This document shows positions 1 through 6,928 of a stretch of DNA of 8,482 nucleotides, in pieces; position 1 is the stretch's first letter; every line of letters begins with the position of its first letter. The notes under the pieces are model-generated. The model worked only from the letters and a program-made list of their open reading frames with translations. It ran no database searches and was not told where the DNA came from. The stretch comes from Opitutia bacterium. Its GTDB lineage: Bacteria > Verrucomicrobiota > Verrucomicrobiia > Opitutales > UBA953. Made by a program: the position numbers and the translations under genes. Where the stretch lies: assembly GCA_003485955.1 (NCBI GenBank), contig DNHH01000035.1, forward strand, positions 1 to 8,482, written 5' to 3'.

Positions 1-269
1 AACTCCTCTTTTTGAACGGCTTGGCCAATAACGACGACAAGTCGCAAAACTTTCCCGCTCGCTTCTGCCTTAATCTCACTCGTGATAACTGGCCGAACGA
101 AACCCGAGACGGTGACGACAGATTCAATGTCACGCTTGACGGCTTTCGCTATTAAACGTGTAGCTGGGTCGTTGAGTTCGGCAGATCCGCGACCATCTTT
201 AGGCCAAAGCCACCACGCTAAGCCGGCGATGAAGCAAATAAGTGGAAGAATATAACGGGCGCGACTCAT
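1..269 (-). CDS. Periplasmic adaptor of a tripartite efflux system, MacA/HlyD-like (amino-terminal part only)
   Basis: The first 89 codons of a membrane-fusion (adaptor) protein are present; the gene continues past the left edge. The start reads MSRARYILPLICFIAG, a short basic head followed by one hydrophobic segment (about residues 6-22) that would anchor it in the inner membrane with the rest in the periplasm. After a short linker come IAKAVKRDIESVVTVSG and EIKAEASGKVLRLVVVIGQ, the typical opening beta strand and lipoyl half-motif of MacA/HlyD adaptors, which bridge an inner-membrane pump to a TolC channel. The ATG overlaps the TGA of the upstream TolC-family gene (ATGA, 266-269). No Shine-Dalgarno sequence precedes it, so translation is probably coupled. 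The MacA-like wording hints at an ABC-type MacB partner, but an RND adaptor cannot be excluded because the barrel and distal domains are missing. Confidence 0.85.
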   Translation of the reverse strand, partial: MSRARYILPLICFIAGLAWWLWPKDGRGSAELNDPATRLIAKAVKRDIESVVTVSGFVRPVITSEIKAEASGKVLRLVVVIGQAVQKEE

Positions 270-1807
270 GGATTTTTTAAGGGAGGAAGGGTGTCGTTGA
301 CGCCAACGCCCGAGCCACTGCGCGATTCAGCGTCGTCCCATGTAAATCCATGGCGAGAAAGCAAAGTGCCGTCGAGGCGGGCTGTGCGAGCAGAAGCAAT
401 ACGTGCATCTAAGAGCGAACTTACCCAAGACACTTTAGCAGCATCCAATGAAGCTTGGGCTTGAAGGATTTTAGGAATGTCGGAAACCCCAGAGGAATAG
501 CGCGAGCGTTCGCCTTCATAAACTTGCTGTTGCAACTCAAGTGCTGCCGCCGCGGCTTCACGGCGAGTACGAGCAGCTTCGAGGTCTCGCCAGCTCGCCC
601 GAGCTGTAAAGGTTAAGGCCTGGCGAATATCGGCGAGTCGTAAATCGGCTTTGCGTCGACTGCGCTCAGCTAAACGAACGCGTGCCTCGGTATCACGAAA
701 TCCGAGAGGGAAAGAAAGCGTTAAGGTCGCAGCGCCTGTCCAACTATGGTCGTTCGGGAGAGCATTAAACGCCGAGTTAAGGCTGCCAAATCGATTGGCC
801 TCTCCATTCGCACTACCTGAAAGCGCTAGGTCAAGCTGCGGATTGTCATTCATGCGCGCGGCTTCCAGGTCAATCTGCGCTGACTCAACGGTGCTCTGCT
901 GGACTTGGGCGTCGAGATCGAAGGCAAGAACTTGTCCTAACCACCGACGGTAATCGTCAATGCCAGAAACTTGCTCTGGTGGTAGCACTTGTACGACGAC
1001 TTCAGCGGGCGCATCCGCAGTGCCGTCGAGACCTAAAAGACTACGCAGCCGAGTATCAGCTGCATCGGCTTGTTGCTTTGCGTTTAAAATGCTCACGCGT
1101 TGATTGGCAACATCGGCCTCGGCTTGGAGTTGCTCTTGAATTGTGGCCGCGCCCAATCTGCGGCGCTCCACGACTTCCGCCAAAAGTGATTCGGCAGAGC
1201 GCATGCTTGATTCGCGCAAGGCAACGAGCGAGCGATAGGCCGCGAGCGTCCAGTAAGCTGTCTCCGTGTCGCGAATGAGATCAAGCGTGGTAGCCCGGAA
1301 TTGTAATCGTGAACGGTCCGCACCGAGGCGCGCATTCACAACGGGAGCGAGATTAACCGTCTGCCATGCACCCTTGAGCAAGGGCTGCGTAAAGGTCAGC
1401 GAAGTCCCAAGGTTAATTTTATCGTCATCTGGGATAGCGTTACTGTCGTACCATGTGCGCCCGCCCGAACCACCGAGCGTGAGCGACCCGCCCGATGAGA
1501 ATGGCTTCGTAATGCCGAACTCAGCATCGAACGTGTCAGTCGCAGGCGCCCCAGAATTTATTTCCGTAAGGGTACGTGCTGAGCCCAGCCGATTACGCAA
1601 ACTGAACCGCCAATCAAACCCAGCATCAGCGAGTTCAATCGCCTCCGTCGCCTGTGCTGCATCTAAACGTGAAGCAGCTAATCCAAGATTATGCGACAAG
1701 GAGCGATTGATAGCATCCTTGAGCGAAAGCGGGGTTGAGGGCGCCGGCACAGTCGCCCCAAAAGCAATGATGCCTGAAAATAGGTAGATGGCCAGCGGGC
1801 GCTTCAT
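266..1807 (-). CDS. TolC-family outer-membrane efflux protein
   Basis: This 513-residue protein is of usual size for the outer-membrane factor (OEP) family, which forms trimeric channels carrying drugs, toxins or siderophores from periplasmic adaptors to the outside. A signal peptide is visible (MKRPLAIYLFSGIIAFGATV, cleavage probably near residues 17-24) with no lipobox cysteine, unlike OprM-type lipoproteins. The mature part opens with the family signature LSLKDAINRSLSHN (residues 27-40) and has two internally related halves, roughly 27-260 and 285-485. Each has long Ala/Arg/Glu-rich helices (about 165-260 and 375-475) and Gly/Ser-rich amphipathic strands (about 95-145 and 325-370) that would build the barrel. 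RYSSGVSDIPKILQAQASL (436-454) resembles the second-repeat helix of TolC proteins. It overlaps the adaptor gene by four bases and lies 95 bases after the FKBP gene, behind a terminator-like hairpin. Family assignment is firm; the exported substrate is unknown. Confidence 0.93.
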   Translation of the reverse strand: MKRPLAIYLFSGIIAFGATVPAPSTPLSLKDAINRSLSHNLGLAASRLDAAQATEAIELADAGFDWRFSLRNRLGSARTLTEINSGAPATDTFDAEFGITKPFSSGGSLTLGGSGGRTWYDSNAIPDDDKINLGTSLTFTQPLLKGAWQTVNLAPVVNARLGADRSRLQFRATTLDLIRDTETAYWTLAAYRSLVALRESSMRSAESLLAEVVERRRLGAATIQEQLQAEADVANQRVSILNAKQQADAADTRLRSLLGLDGTADAPAEVVVQVLPPEQVSGIDDYRRWLGQVLAFDLDAQVQQSTVESAQIDLEAARMNDNPQLDLALSGSANGEANRFGSLNSAFNALPNDHSWTGAATLTLSFPLGFRDTEARVRLAERSRRKADLRLADIRQALTFTARASWRDLEAARTRREAAAAALELQQQVYEGERSRYSSGVSDIPKILQAQASLDAAKVSWVSSLLDARIASARTARLDGTLLSRHGFTWDDAESRSGSGVGVNDTLPPLKNP

Positions 1808-1820
1808 TCAAAGGATACTG

Positions 1821-1854
1821 ACCTTAAGAGGGGTGTCGGGTTCCACCTTAAAAG
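1821..1854. repeat. Short direct repeat ahead of the efflux operon
   Basis: The ten-base words ACCTTAAGAG (1821-1830) and ACCTTAAAAG (1845-1854) differ at one position and are spaced 24 bases apart. They lie just upstream of the TolC-family start codon on the minus strand. The arrangement could be a repressor or activator binding site for the efflux genes, but two short words in a small spacer could also arise by chance, and the right-hand copy coincides with the T-rich tail of the terminator hairpin. No regulator gene is adjacent in the window. Confidence 0.3.
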
Positions 1855-1902
1855 CAAGCGGCGTCCACGAAAACGAGGACGCCGCACGGTTTGACGGTGG
1901 AA
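1841..1902 (-). other. Outer inverted repeat enclosing the terminator hairpin
   Basis: TTCCACC at 1841-1847 and GGTGGAA at 1896-1902 are perfect seven-base complements. They flank the 9-bp terminator stem on both sides. On the minus-strand transcript the first arm begins immediately after the FKBP stop codon and the second lies beyond the T-rich tail. The two arms could close a long stem that contains the terminator, or serve as RNA protection of the 3' end. The function is inferred only from the symmetry. Confidence 0.4.
1849..1885 (-). terminator. Rho-independent terminator after the FKBP gene
   Basis: On the minus strand a perfect 9-bp GC-rich stem, GCGGCGTCC with GGACGCCGC (1858-1866 and 1877-1885), closes a ten-base loop containing TTTT. 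It is followed directly by TTGCTTTT (1850-1857). The hairpin begins 17 bases after the stop codon of the FKBP gene, where an intrinsic terminator would be expected. The plus-strand side has no T-tract, so the orientation is leftward. The tail is interrupted by GC, so termination may be partial, which would let some transcription reach the TolC and adaptor genes 42 bases further on. Confidence 0.75.
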
Positions 1903-2646
1903 TTACTTTACGTCAACCAGCTCGACTTCAAATTCAAGAACTGAGCCAGCAGGGATGACATCTTGTTCCTGATCGCCATAGGCAAGGTTGGCAGGAATCC
2001 AAAGACGGATGACGCCGCCTTTAGCAATCAACTGAAGCCCTTCCGTCCAACCTGGAATAACTTCGTTCAGAGTAAAAGTCACTGGCTCATCTTTACGGCT
2101 CTTGGTGGAGTCGAAAACTTTTCCGTTACAAAGTTGTCCCGTATAGCGACAAGTGACTTGGCTCGTGGCAACAGGCTTGGCTCCTGAACCAGCCTTATCA
2201 ATGCGGTAACGTAAGCCTGAGGCTGTACGGGTAACTGACTTATCTGCGTCTACCTTCGCAAGGAAGGCGACATTCTCGGCCTTGACCCGCGAGGACTTTG
2301 AAACAACACGGCCGTTTAATAATTCGGTGAAGCGCGCTTGTAGTGTTTCGTCTGCGTCAGGCTCGACGGAGCCCGCAAGCATTGCGGTACGTAGACCAGC
2401 AAGAAAAGCGTCTACTTCCGCTTCAGACATTTCATATTGAGTGCGGAACCCTGGAAGGGGCGATCCACGGCCAAGCTGGAAACCCGCTTGGATAAAACCG
2501 CGACGCTGCTCATCAGCCGTCAAAGGCTTTGAAGGAACAGCGGGTGCAGTTTCTGGAGCTTTAACTGCCGGAGCTGCTGGAGCTGGATCAGCAGCATGAA
2601 TAGCCAACGTGGCAAAAGCGAAGGCGGCGAGGATGGGGGTGCGCAT
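1903..2646 (-). CDS. Exported FKBP-type peptidyl-prolyl cis-trans isomerase (Mip/FkpA-like)
   Basis: This 247-residue foldase speeds cis-trans isomerisation of X-Pro bonds and probably acts in the periplasm or at the outer membrane. Residues 1-19 form a signal peptide (MRTPILAAFAFATLAIHA), followed by an Ala/Pro-rich linker to about residue 42. Residues 44-135 match the amino-terminal dimerisation region of Mip/FkpA proteins (GFQLGRG at 55-61, DAFLAGLRTAM at 79-89). The FKBP catalytic domain spans 143-247 and keeps the pocket residues Y168, F178, D179, F191, V196, I197, W200, Y223, I231 and F239 (equivalents of FKBP12 Y26, F36, D37, F46, V55, I56, W59, Y82, the conserved Ile near position 90, and F99), so it should be active. 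Two cysteines, C166 and C173, sit beside Y168. The gene starts 21 bases after carB with no Shine-Dalgarno sequence, suggesting co-transcription, and is followed by a terminator. Confidence 0.94.
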   Translation of the reverse strand: MRTPILAAFAFATLAIHAADPAPAAPAVKAPETAPAVPSKPLTADEQRRGFIQAGFQLGRGSPLPGFRTQYEMSEAEVDAFLAGLRTAMLAGSVEPDADETLQARFTELLNGRVVSKSSRVKAENVAFLAKVDADKSVTRTASGLRYRIDKAGSGAKPVATSQVTCRYTGQLCNGKVFDSTKSRKDEPVTFTLNEVIPGWTEGLQLIAKGGVIRLWIPANLAYGDQEQDVIPAGSVLEFEVELVDVK

Positions 2647-2667
2647 GGGATGTGGAGGTTAAAGGGT

Positions 2668-5600
2668 TTAGCGTGCGCGAGGAAGCGTCTTTAGTCGTTC
2701 CTGCAAAGAAAGCACCGTGACAGGTTTCGTCTTTAATGAACGAATAGCTTGGGCGGCTGCTTTAGCCGCATTCAACGTCGACGCCATGAACACGCCGCGA
2801 AGGACAGCTTCGGCACGCATCAAATTCTCATCCTGACGAGGCAACATGCCTGCCGCAGTGTTCACAATCATCTGCAGCTTACCGTTCTTCAAAAGATCGA
2901 GTACGTTGGGACGAGCCCCGTCGGAAATCTTTCCGAGTCGGACGACTGGAATACCTCCAGCGACGAGCGCGTCTGCCGTGCCACTCGTCGAGTGAAGGCT
3001 GAAGCCAAGGGCAGCAAGCTCACGGGCAACTTCAACGGCTCCCGCTTTATCACGATCCTTAACCGAAAGGAAAACATTGCCCGCAGTCGGGAGCGGTGGC
3101 TGAGCGGCCATCTGTGCTTTAGCGTAAGCTAAGCCAAGGTCTTCATCGGTGCCCATCACTTCGCCTGTGGAACGCATTTCGGGCGAGAGCACCACCGCGG
3201 CACCGCGGAAGCGATTGAAAGGGAATACGGATTCTTTAACCGACCAGAATGCGGGGCGAATTTCTTGCGTAAAGCCGAGGTCGAGAAGCTTATGGCCCAC
3301 CATGCACTTTGCAGCGAGCTTCGCAAGTGGTACGCCGATCGCTTTTGAAACAAATGGTACGGTTCGTGAAGCGCGCGGGTTAACTTCAAGCATGTAAACT
3401 TGTCCGTCTTTAATCGCGAATTGAATGTTCATTAACCCAACGACACCAAGGCGCTTAGCGAGGGCGTGGGTAATTCGGCGCACTTCGGCTAAAATGGTTT
3501 CAGGCAAGCTGTGCGGGGGAAGCACCATGCCCGCATCACCTGAGTGCACGCCCGCATGCTCAACGTGCTCGAGCATGCCGCCAACCACTGTGATCTCTCC
3601 GTCGGAAATGGCGTCTACATCTAACTCGATGGCGTCTTCTAAGAACTTATCGAGCAACACAGGCTTGCCTGGAGCGACGTCGAAGGCCTCGCGCACGACT
3701 GCACGCATCTCCTCCATGCCATACACAATGAACATACCGCGACCACCGAGGACGAAGGAAGGGCGCAGTAAAATCGGGAAGCCAATTTCTTCGGCAGCCT
3801 TGTAAGCCTCCTCCGGCGAAAGGGCTGTGCGATTAACTGGCTGAAGCACTTTGAGTTCATTCAGGATCTCTTTAAAAAGCTGGCGATCTTCGGCGAGGGC
3901 GATGCTGCGCGGAGACGTTCCCACAACTTTAACGCCGTTGGCTTCAAGATCAGCCGCCAAGTTGAGTGGGGTTTGTCCACCGAACTGAACAATTGCGCCC
4001 TCGCACTTCTCAGCACGGTAAACTTCGAGCACGTCTTCAAGTGTGAGCGGCTCGAAATAAAGACGATCAGAAGTATCGTAGTCCGTGGAAACCGTTTCTG
4101 GATTCGAGTTTACCATCACGGACTCATAGCCGATTTCACGCAGAGCGTAAGAGGCATGGACGCAGCAGTAATCGAATTCGATACCTTGTCCGATACGATT
4201 AGGACCTCCGCCCAGAATCATCACGCGTGGTTTCGTCGAAGGGCGAACTTCAGTCTCATCGCCGTACGAAGAGTAGTAATAAGGTGTCGAAGCTTCAAAC
4301 TCAGCCGCACAGGTATCAACGAGTCGGAAGGCCGTTGGTAAACCCGCTGCGAGTCGGAGTGTGTGCACTTGCTGGCCAGTGATACTAGCCGCATAGCCAA
4401 TTTGACGATCGGCAAAGCCCGCTTCCTTCGCTTCGCGCAACAACTCAGGGGTAAGCCCTTTGGGTCCAGCCGCACGCAAGCGCAGCTCGATATTATAAAT
4501 ATCGCGAAGCTGACGGATAAACCACGGATCGATTTTGGAAGCCGCATGGACTTCAGCGTCCGTAAACCCTGCCATAAATGCATGGCGAAGATGGAAGACG
4601 CGTTCTGGATTCGGACGCGTCAAGCTCGCACGGAGTCCTTCGCGATCTAAAGTCGGCTCGCCGCCAAACTTTCCTCCGCAACCAAAGCCCCAGGCACCGA
4701 CTTCCAACGAGCGTAATGCTTTTTGGAAAGATTCTTTAAAGGTACGACCGATGGCCATCGCTTCGCCCACAGACTTCATTGCAGAAGTTAACGTGGTGTC
4801 GGCGCCAACAAACTTTTCGAAAGTGAAACGGGGGATTTTTGTGACGACGTAATCGATGGTCGGCTCGAAGCATGCCGGCGTGGACTGCGTGATATCATTA
4901 CGCAATTCATCAAGGCTGTACCCCACGGCAAGTTTCGCCGCAATTTTAGCAATCGGGAATCCGGTGGCCTTCGAGGCAAGGGCAGAAGACCGCGAGACGC
5001 GCGGGTTCATTTCGATGACAATCATGCGCCCGTTGGCGGGGTTCACGGAGAACTGGATATTGGAACCACCTGTCTCAACGCCGATGGCACGGATCACCGC
5101 AAAAGAGGCATCGCGCATGAGCTGATACTCTTTATCCGTCAGGGTCAGTGCAGGTGCTACCGTAATAGAGTCACCCGTGTGCACGCCCATCGGGTCGAAG
5201 TTCTCAATCGAGCAAATGATAACGCACTGGTCCTTATGGTCGCGCATCACCTCCATCTCGTACTCCTTCCAACCTAATAAACATTCTTCGACGAGAATTT
5301 CATGAACAGGGGAAGCATCCAAGCCCGCCTGTGCCATGTGTTCAAATTCTTCGCGGTTGTAAGCAATACCACCGCCGGTGCCACCGAGGGTAAAGGACGG
5401 ACGAATGATAACGGGGAATTCAAGCCCAATGCTGGCTAGGCAGGCTTTGGCAGCTTCGAGATCTTTGACGACTTTGGAGCGCGGCACGTCAAAGCCGATA
5501 TCGAGCATGATTTGTTTAAACTTCTCGCGGTCTTCACCGCGTTCAATTGCGTCTTCTTTGGCACCGATGAGCTCGACGCCATATTTTTCTAAGATGCCTA

Positions 5601-5913
5601 GTTTGGAAAGTCGCAGTGAAAGATTCAGTGCAGTCTGACCGCCCAGTGTTGGTAGAAGTGCGTCGGGCTTTTCGCGGGCAATAATTTTCTCTAACGTTTC
5701 AGGGGTGAGCGGCTCGATGTACGTCACATCGGCCGTCTCTGGATCCGTCATGATTGTCGCGGGGTTTGAATTCACGAGCACCACGCGGTAGCCTTCTTCG
5801 CGAAGTGCTTTACACGCTTGCGTCCCAGAATAATCAAACTCGCAGGCTTGGCCGATAATGATCGGGCCAGAGCCAATGATGAGGATAGTGCGGATATCGG
5901 TCCTCTTAGGCAT
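2668..5913 (-). CDS. carB: Carbamoyl-phosphate synthase, large (ammonia/synthetase) subunit
   Basis: CarB makes carbamoyl phosphate from bicarbonate, ammonia and two ATP in the cytoplasm, for pyrimidine and arginine synthesis; the ammonia comes from glutamine hydrolysed by CarA. The 1081 residues (E. coli has 1073) show the complete duplicated layout. The carboxyphosphate half (about 1-400) has IGSGPIIIGQACEFDYSG (13-30), RPSFTLGGTGGG (171-182) and EMNPRVSRSSALASKATG (301-318). An oligomerisation region follows (about 400-555). The carbamoyl-phosphate half (about 560-940) has GGGPNRIGQGIEFDYCCVH (568-586), RPSFVLGGRGM (717-727) and EVNPRASRTVPFVSKA (843-858). The MGS-like allosteric domain covers about 941-1081. 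Some effector-site residues differ from E. coli (see findings). carA is not next to it; upstream lies the divergent folB, downstream the FKBP gene at 21 bases. The ATG at 5913 gives the standard family start MPKRTDIRTILIIGSGP; no Shine-Dalgarno sequence is visible. Confidence 0.98.
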   Translation of the reverse strand: MPKRTDIRTILIIGSGPIIIGQACEFDYSGTQACKALREEGYRVVLVNSNPATIMTDPETADVTYIEPLTPETLEKIIAREKPDALLPTLGGQTALNLSLRLSKLGILEKYGVELIGAKEDAIERGEDREKFKQIMLDIGFDVPRSKVVKDLEAAKACLASIGLEFPVIIRPSFTLGGTGGGIAYNREEFEHMAQAGLDASPVHEILVEECLLGWKEYEMEVMRDHKDQCVIICSIENFDPMGVHTGDSITVAPALTLTDKEYQLMRDASFAVIRAIGVETGGSNIQFSVNPANGRMIVIEMNPRVSRSSALASKATGFPIAKIAAKLAVGYSLDELRNDITQSTPACFEPTIDYVVTKIPRFTFEKFVGADTTLTSAMKSVGEAMAIGRTFKESFQKALRSLEVGAWGFGCGGKFGGEPTLDREGLRASLTRPNPERVFHLRHAFMAGFTDAEVHAASKIDPWFIRQLRDIYNIELRLRAAGPKGLTPELLREAKEAGFADRQIGYAASITGQQVHTLRLAAGLPTAFRLVDTCAAEFEASTPYYYSSYGDETEVRPSTKPRVMILGGGPNRIGQGIEFDYCCVHASYALREIGYESVMVNSNPETVSTDYDTSDRLYFEPLTLEDVLEVYRAEKCEGAIVQFGGQTPLNLAADLEANGVKVVGTSPRSIALAEDRQLFKEILNELKVLQPVNRTALSPEEAYKAAEEIGFPILLRPSFVLGGRGMFIVYGMEEMRAVVREAFDVAPGKPVLLDKFLEDAIELDVDAISDGEITVVGGMLEHVEHAGVHSGDAGMVLPPHSLPETILAEVRRITHALAKRLGVVGLMNIQFAIKDGQVYMLEVNPRASRTVPFVSKAIGVPLAKLAAKCMVGHKLLDLGFTQEIRPAFWSVKESVFPFNRFRGAAVVLSPEMRSTGEVMGTDEDLGLAYAKAQMAAQPPLPTAGNVFLSVKDRDKAGAVEVARELAALGFSLHSTSGTADALVAGGIPVVRLGKISDGARPNVLDLLKNGKLQMIVNTAAGMLPRQDENLMRAEAVLRGVFMASTLNAAKAAAQAIRSLKTKPVTVLSLQERLKTLPRAR

Positions 5914-6032
5914 AGTGATTCGGCCAACTGTCAGAGGTGAGACAAGTAAGGGTCAAGAAGGGACTACCCACAGACTGACGATTGTCGCCGAACCCGCTTG
6001 CGAAGAAGGCCTAGTCCGACATCAAACAAGCC
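5914..6032. promoter_or_regulatory. Divergent intergenic region between carB and folB
   Basis: These 119 bases must hold the promoters for the leftward carB unit and the rightward fol-comEC unit unless transcription starts elsewhere. I found no convincing sigma-70 pair for either direction. The best leftward -35 word is TTGACC (minus strand, 5956-5951), but the hexamer 17 bases on, TGACAG, is a poor -10. An imperfect dyad joins AACTGTCAG (5926-5934) with CTGACGATT (5975-5983), with two mismatches. The label rests on gene layout rather than a recognised motif. Confidence 0.4.
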
Positions 6033-6395
6033 GTGGATATCATCCGGATTAGTGGAATTCGCTCTTATGGGCACCATGGCGCCCTGCCCGAGGAAACGCG
6101 TCTTGGCCAGAGGTTTACCGTGTCCCTTGAGCTCGAAGTCGACACCCGGCCTGCCGCCGCTTCGGACGACCTAAAGCTGACCGTTGATTATGCCTCCGCA
6201 ATCCGAACGGTCGAAGAACAGCTCAAAGGGAAGCCGGTCTACTTAATCGAAACCCTTGCCCAACAGATCGCGGCACGAATTCTGGGCACATTTTTGATGG
6301 TTAAAGCTGTCACGGTCGAGGTCCATAAGCCTTTCGCCCCCGTGGCTGCTGATTTTGATGGAATATCTGTGCGCATACGGCGCGAGCGGGCGTGA
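6033..6395 (+). CDS. folB: Dihydroneopterin aldolase
   Basis: FolB cleaves 7,8-dihydroneopterin to 6-hydroxymethyl-7,8-dihydropterin and glycolaldehyde in the cytoplasm, the step before FolK in folate synthesis. The 120 residues equal the usual family length. Signatures are GIRSYGHHGALPEE (8-21), the SDDLKLTVDYA strand (44-54), LIETLAQQIA (71-80) and VEVHKP (95-100). By comparison with the Staphylococcus aureus enzyme, the active-site residues are E21, Y53, E73 and K99, all present. The start is the GTG at 6033, encoding MDIIRISGI, which matches the family start. An in-frame TAG at 6012 leaves no room for an upstream ATG, and no Shine-Dalgarno sequence lies at normal distance (the nearest purine run, GAAGAAGG, is over 20 bases upstream). 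It is the first gene of the rightward unit and overlaps folK by four bases. Confidence 0.94.
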   Translation: MDIIRISGIRSYGHHGALPEETRLGQRFTVSLELEVDTRPAAASDDLKLTVDYASAIRTVEEQLKGKPVYLIETLAQQIAARILGTFLMVKAVTVEVHKPFAPVAADFDGISVRIRRERA

Positions 6396-6928
6396 GCCCA
6401 GCCTCCAAACAGGTCATCCTAGCCCTCGGCGGCAACCTTGGCGACCGGCCATCCATCTTACACCAGACGCTCTCCTATATAAGGAAGCTGCCAGGAACCG
6501 AGTTACTTGCGATTTCAGATACTTACGAGACCTCGGCGGTAAGCCTAATCAGTCAACCGGACTACCTGAACCTGTGTCTAGCAATTCAGACAAAGCTAGC
6601 GCCGCAGAAACTTTTGTCCGACTGCTTGGCTATCGAAAGCAAGCTTGGGCGAATCCGTAACGAACGTAACGGCCCGAGAACCTGCGATATCGATCTGCTT
6701 TTTTTTGGTAAACTAACCCTGCAAGAATCGACGCTTACCCTTCCACACCCCCGTTGGGCATCGCGTGGATTTGTGGTCTTTCCCTTAAGGAATCTTCTTC
6801 AGCGCGAACCACTCGCCAATTGCCTTGAGTGGGATTGGCTACGAGCGGAGGTCGCCCAGATAGCACTCTCGGCCGACGGCCTCCGGCTATGGACCGGACC
6901 AACCCCCTGGATGACTCAGAAGATTTAG
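6392..6928 (+). CDS. folK: 2-amino-4-hydroxy-6-hydroxymethyldihydropteridine pyrophosphokinase (HPPK)
   Basis: FolK transfers pyrophosphate from ATP to 6-hydroxymethyl-7,8-dihydropterin, the product of FolB, giving the substrate of dihydropteroate synthase (FolP, not in this window). The 178 residues fit the family. Visible motifs are LALGGNLGDR (10-19), the PDYLNLCLAIQT segment (56-67), LGRIRNERNGPRTCDIDLLFFG (85-106), with D99 and D101 as the Mg2+/ATP-binding aspartate pair, and LPHPRWASRGFVVFPL (117-132), which carries the usual His-Pro-Arg and Arg-x-Phe-Val residues. The start is GTG at 6392, overlapping the folB stop as GTGA, so the two successive enzymes are probably translationally coupled. 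The tail after about residue 140 is poorly conserved, and its last 40 bases overlap the start of the comEC-like gene in another frame. Confidence 0.95.
   Translation: MSPASKQVILALGGNLGDRPSILHQTLSYIRKLPGTELLAISDTYETSAVSLISQPDYLNLCLAIQTKLAPQKLLSDCLAIESKLGRIRNERNGPRTCDIDLLFFGKLTLQESTLTLPHPRWASRGFVVFPLRNLLQREPLANCLEWDWLRAEVAQIALSADGLRLWTGPTPWMTQKI

Noticed and set aside
1266..1787. A 173-codon open frame on the plus strand opposite the TolC-family gene.
   Set aside because: The opposite strand carries a complete, well-matched TolC-family protein. The plus-strand translation is Arg/Ser/Pro-rich with no recognisable domain, as expected of an antisense shadow.
1812..1839. Possible promoter for the TolC-family gene: CCGACA, 16 bases, TATCCT on the minus strand.
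   Set aside because: Each box matches only four of six consensus bases, and transcription would begin about at the ATG itself, leaving no leader.
2749..5638. Many open frames of 62-127 codons on both strands within carB.
   Set aside because: CarB is intact over its full length with every expected motif; these frames show no domains and follow its codon pattern.
5928..5956. Possible carB promoter with TTGACC as -35.
   Set aside because: The -35 word is good, but the matching -10 (TGACAG) agrees at only two of six positions, so I did not list it as a separate promoter.
5858..6052. A 64-codon plus-strand frame covering the carB-folB spacer.
   Set aside because: It starts inside the antisense of carB and runs into folB in another frame, with no domain signature or ribosome binding site.
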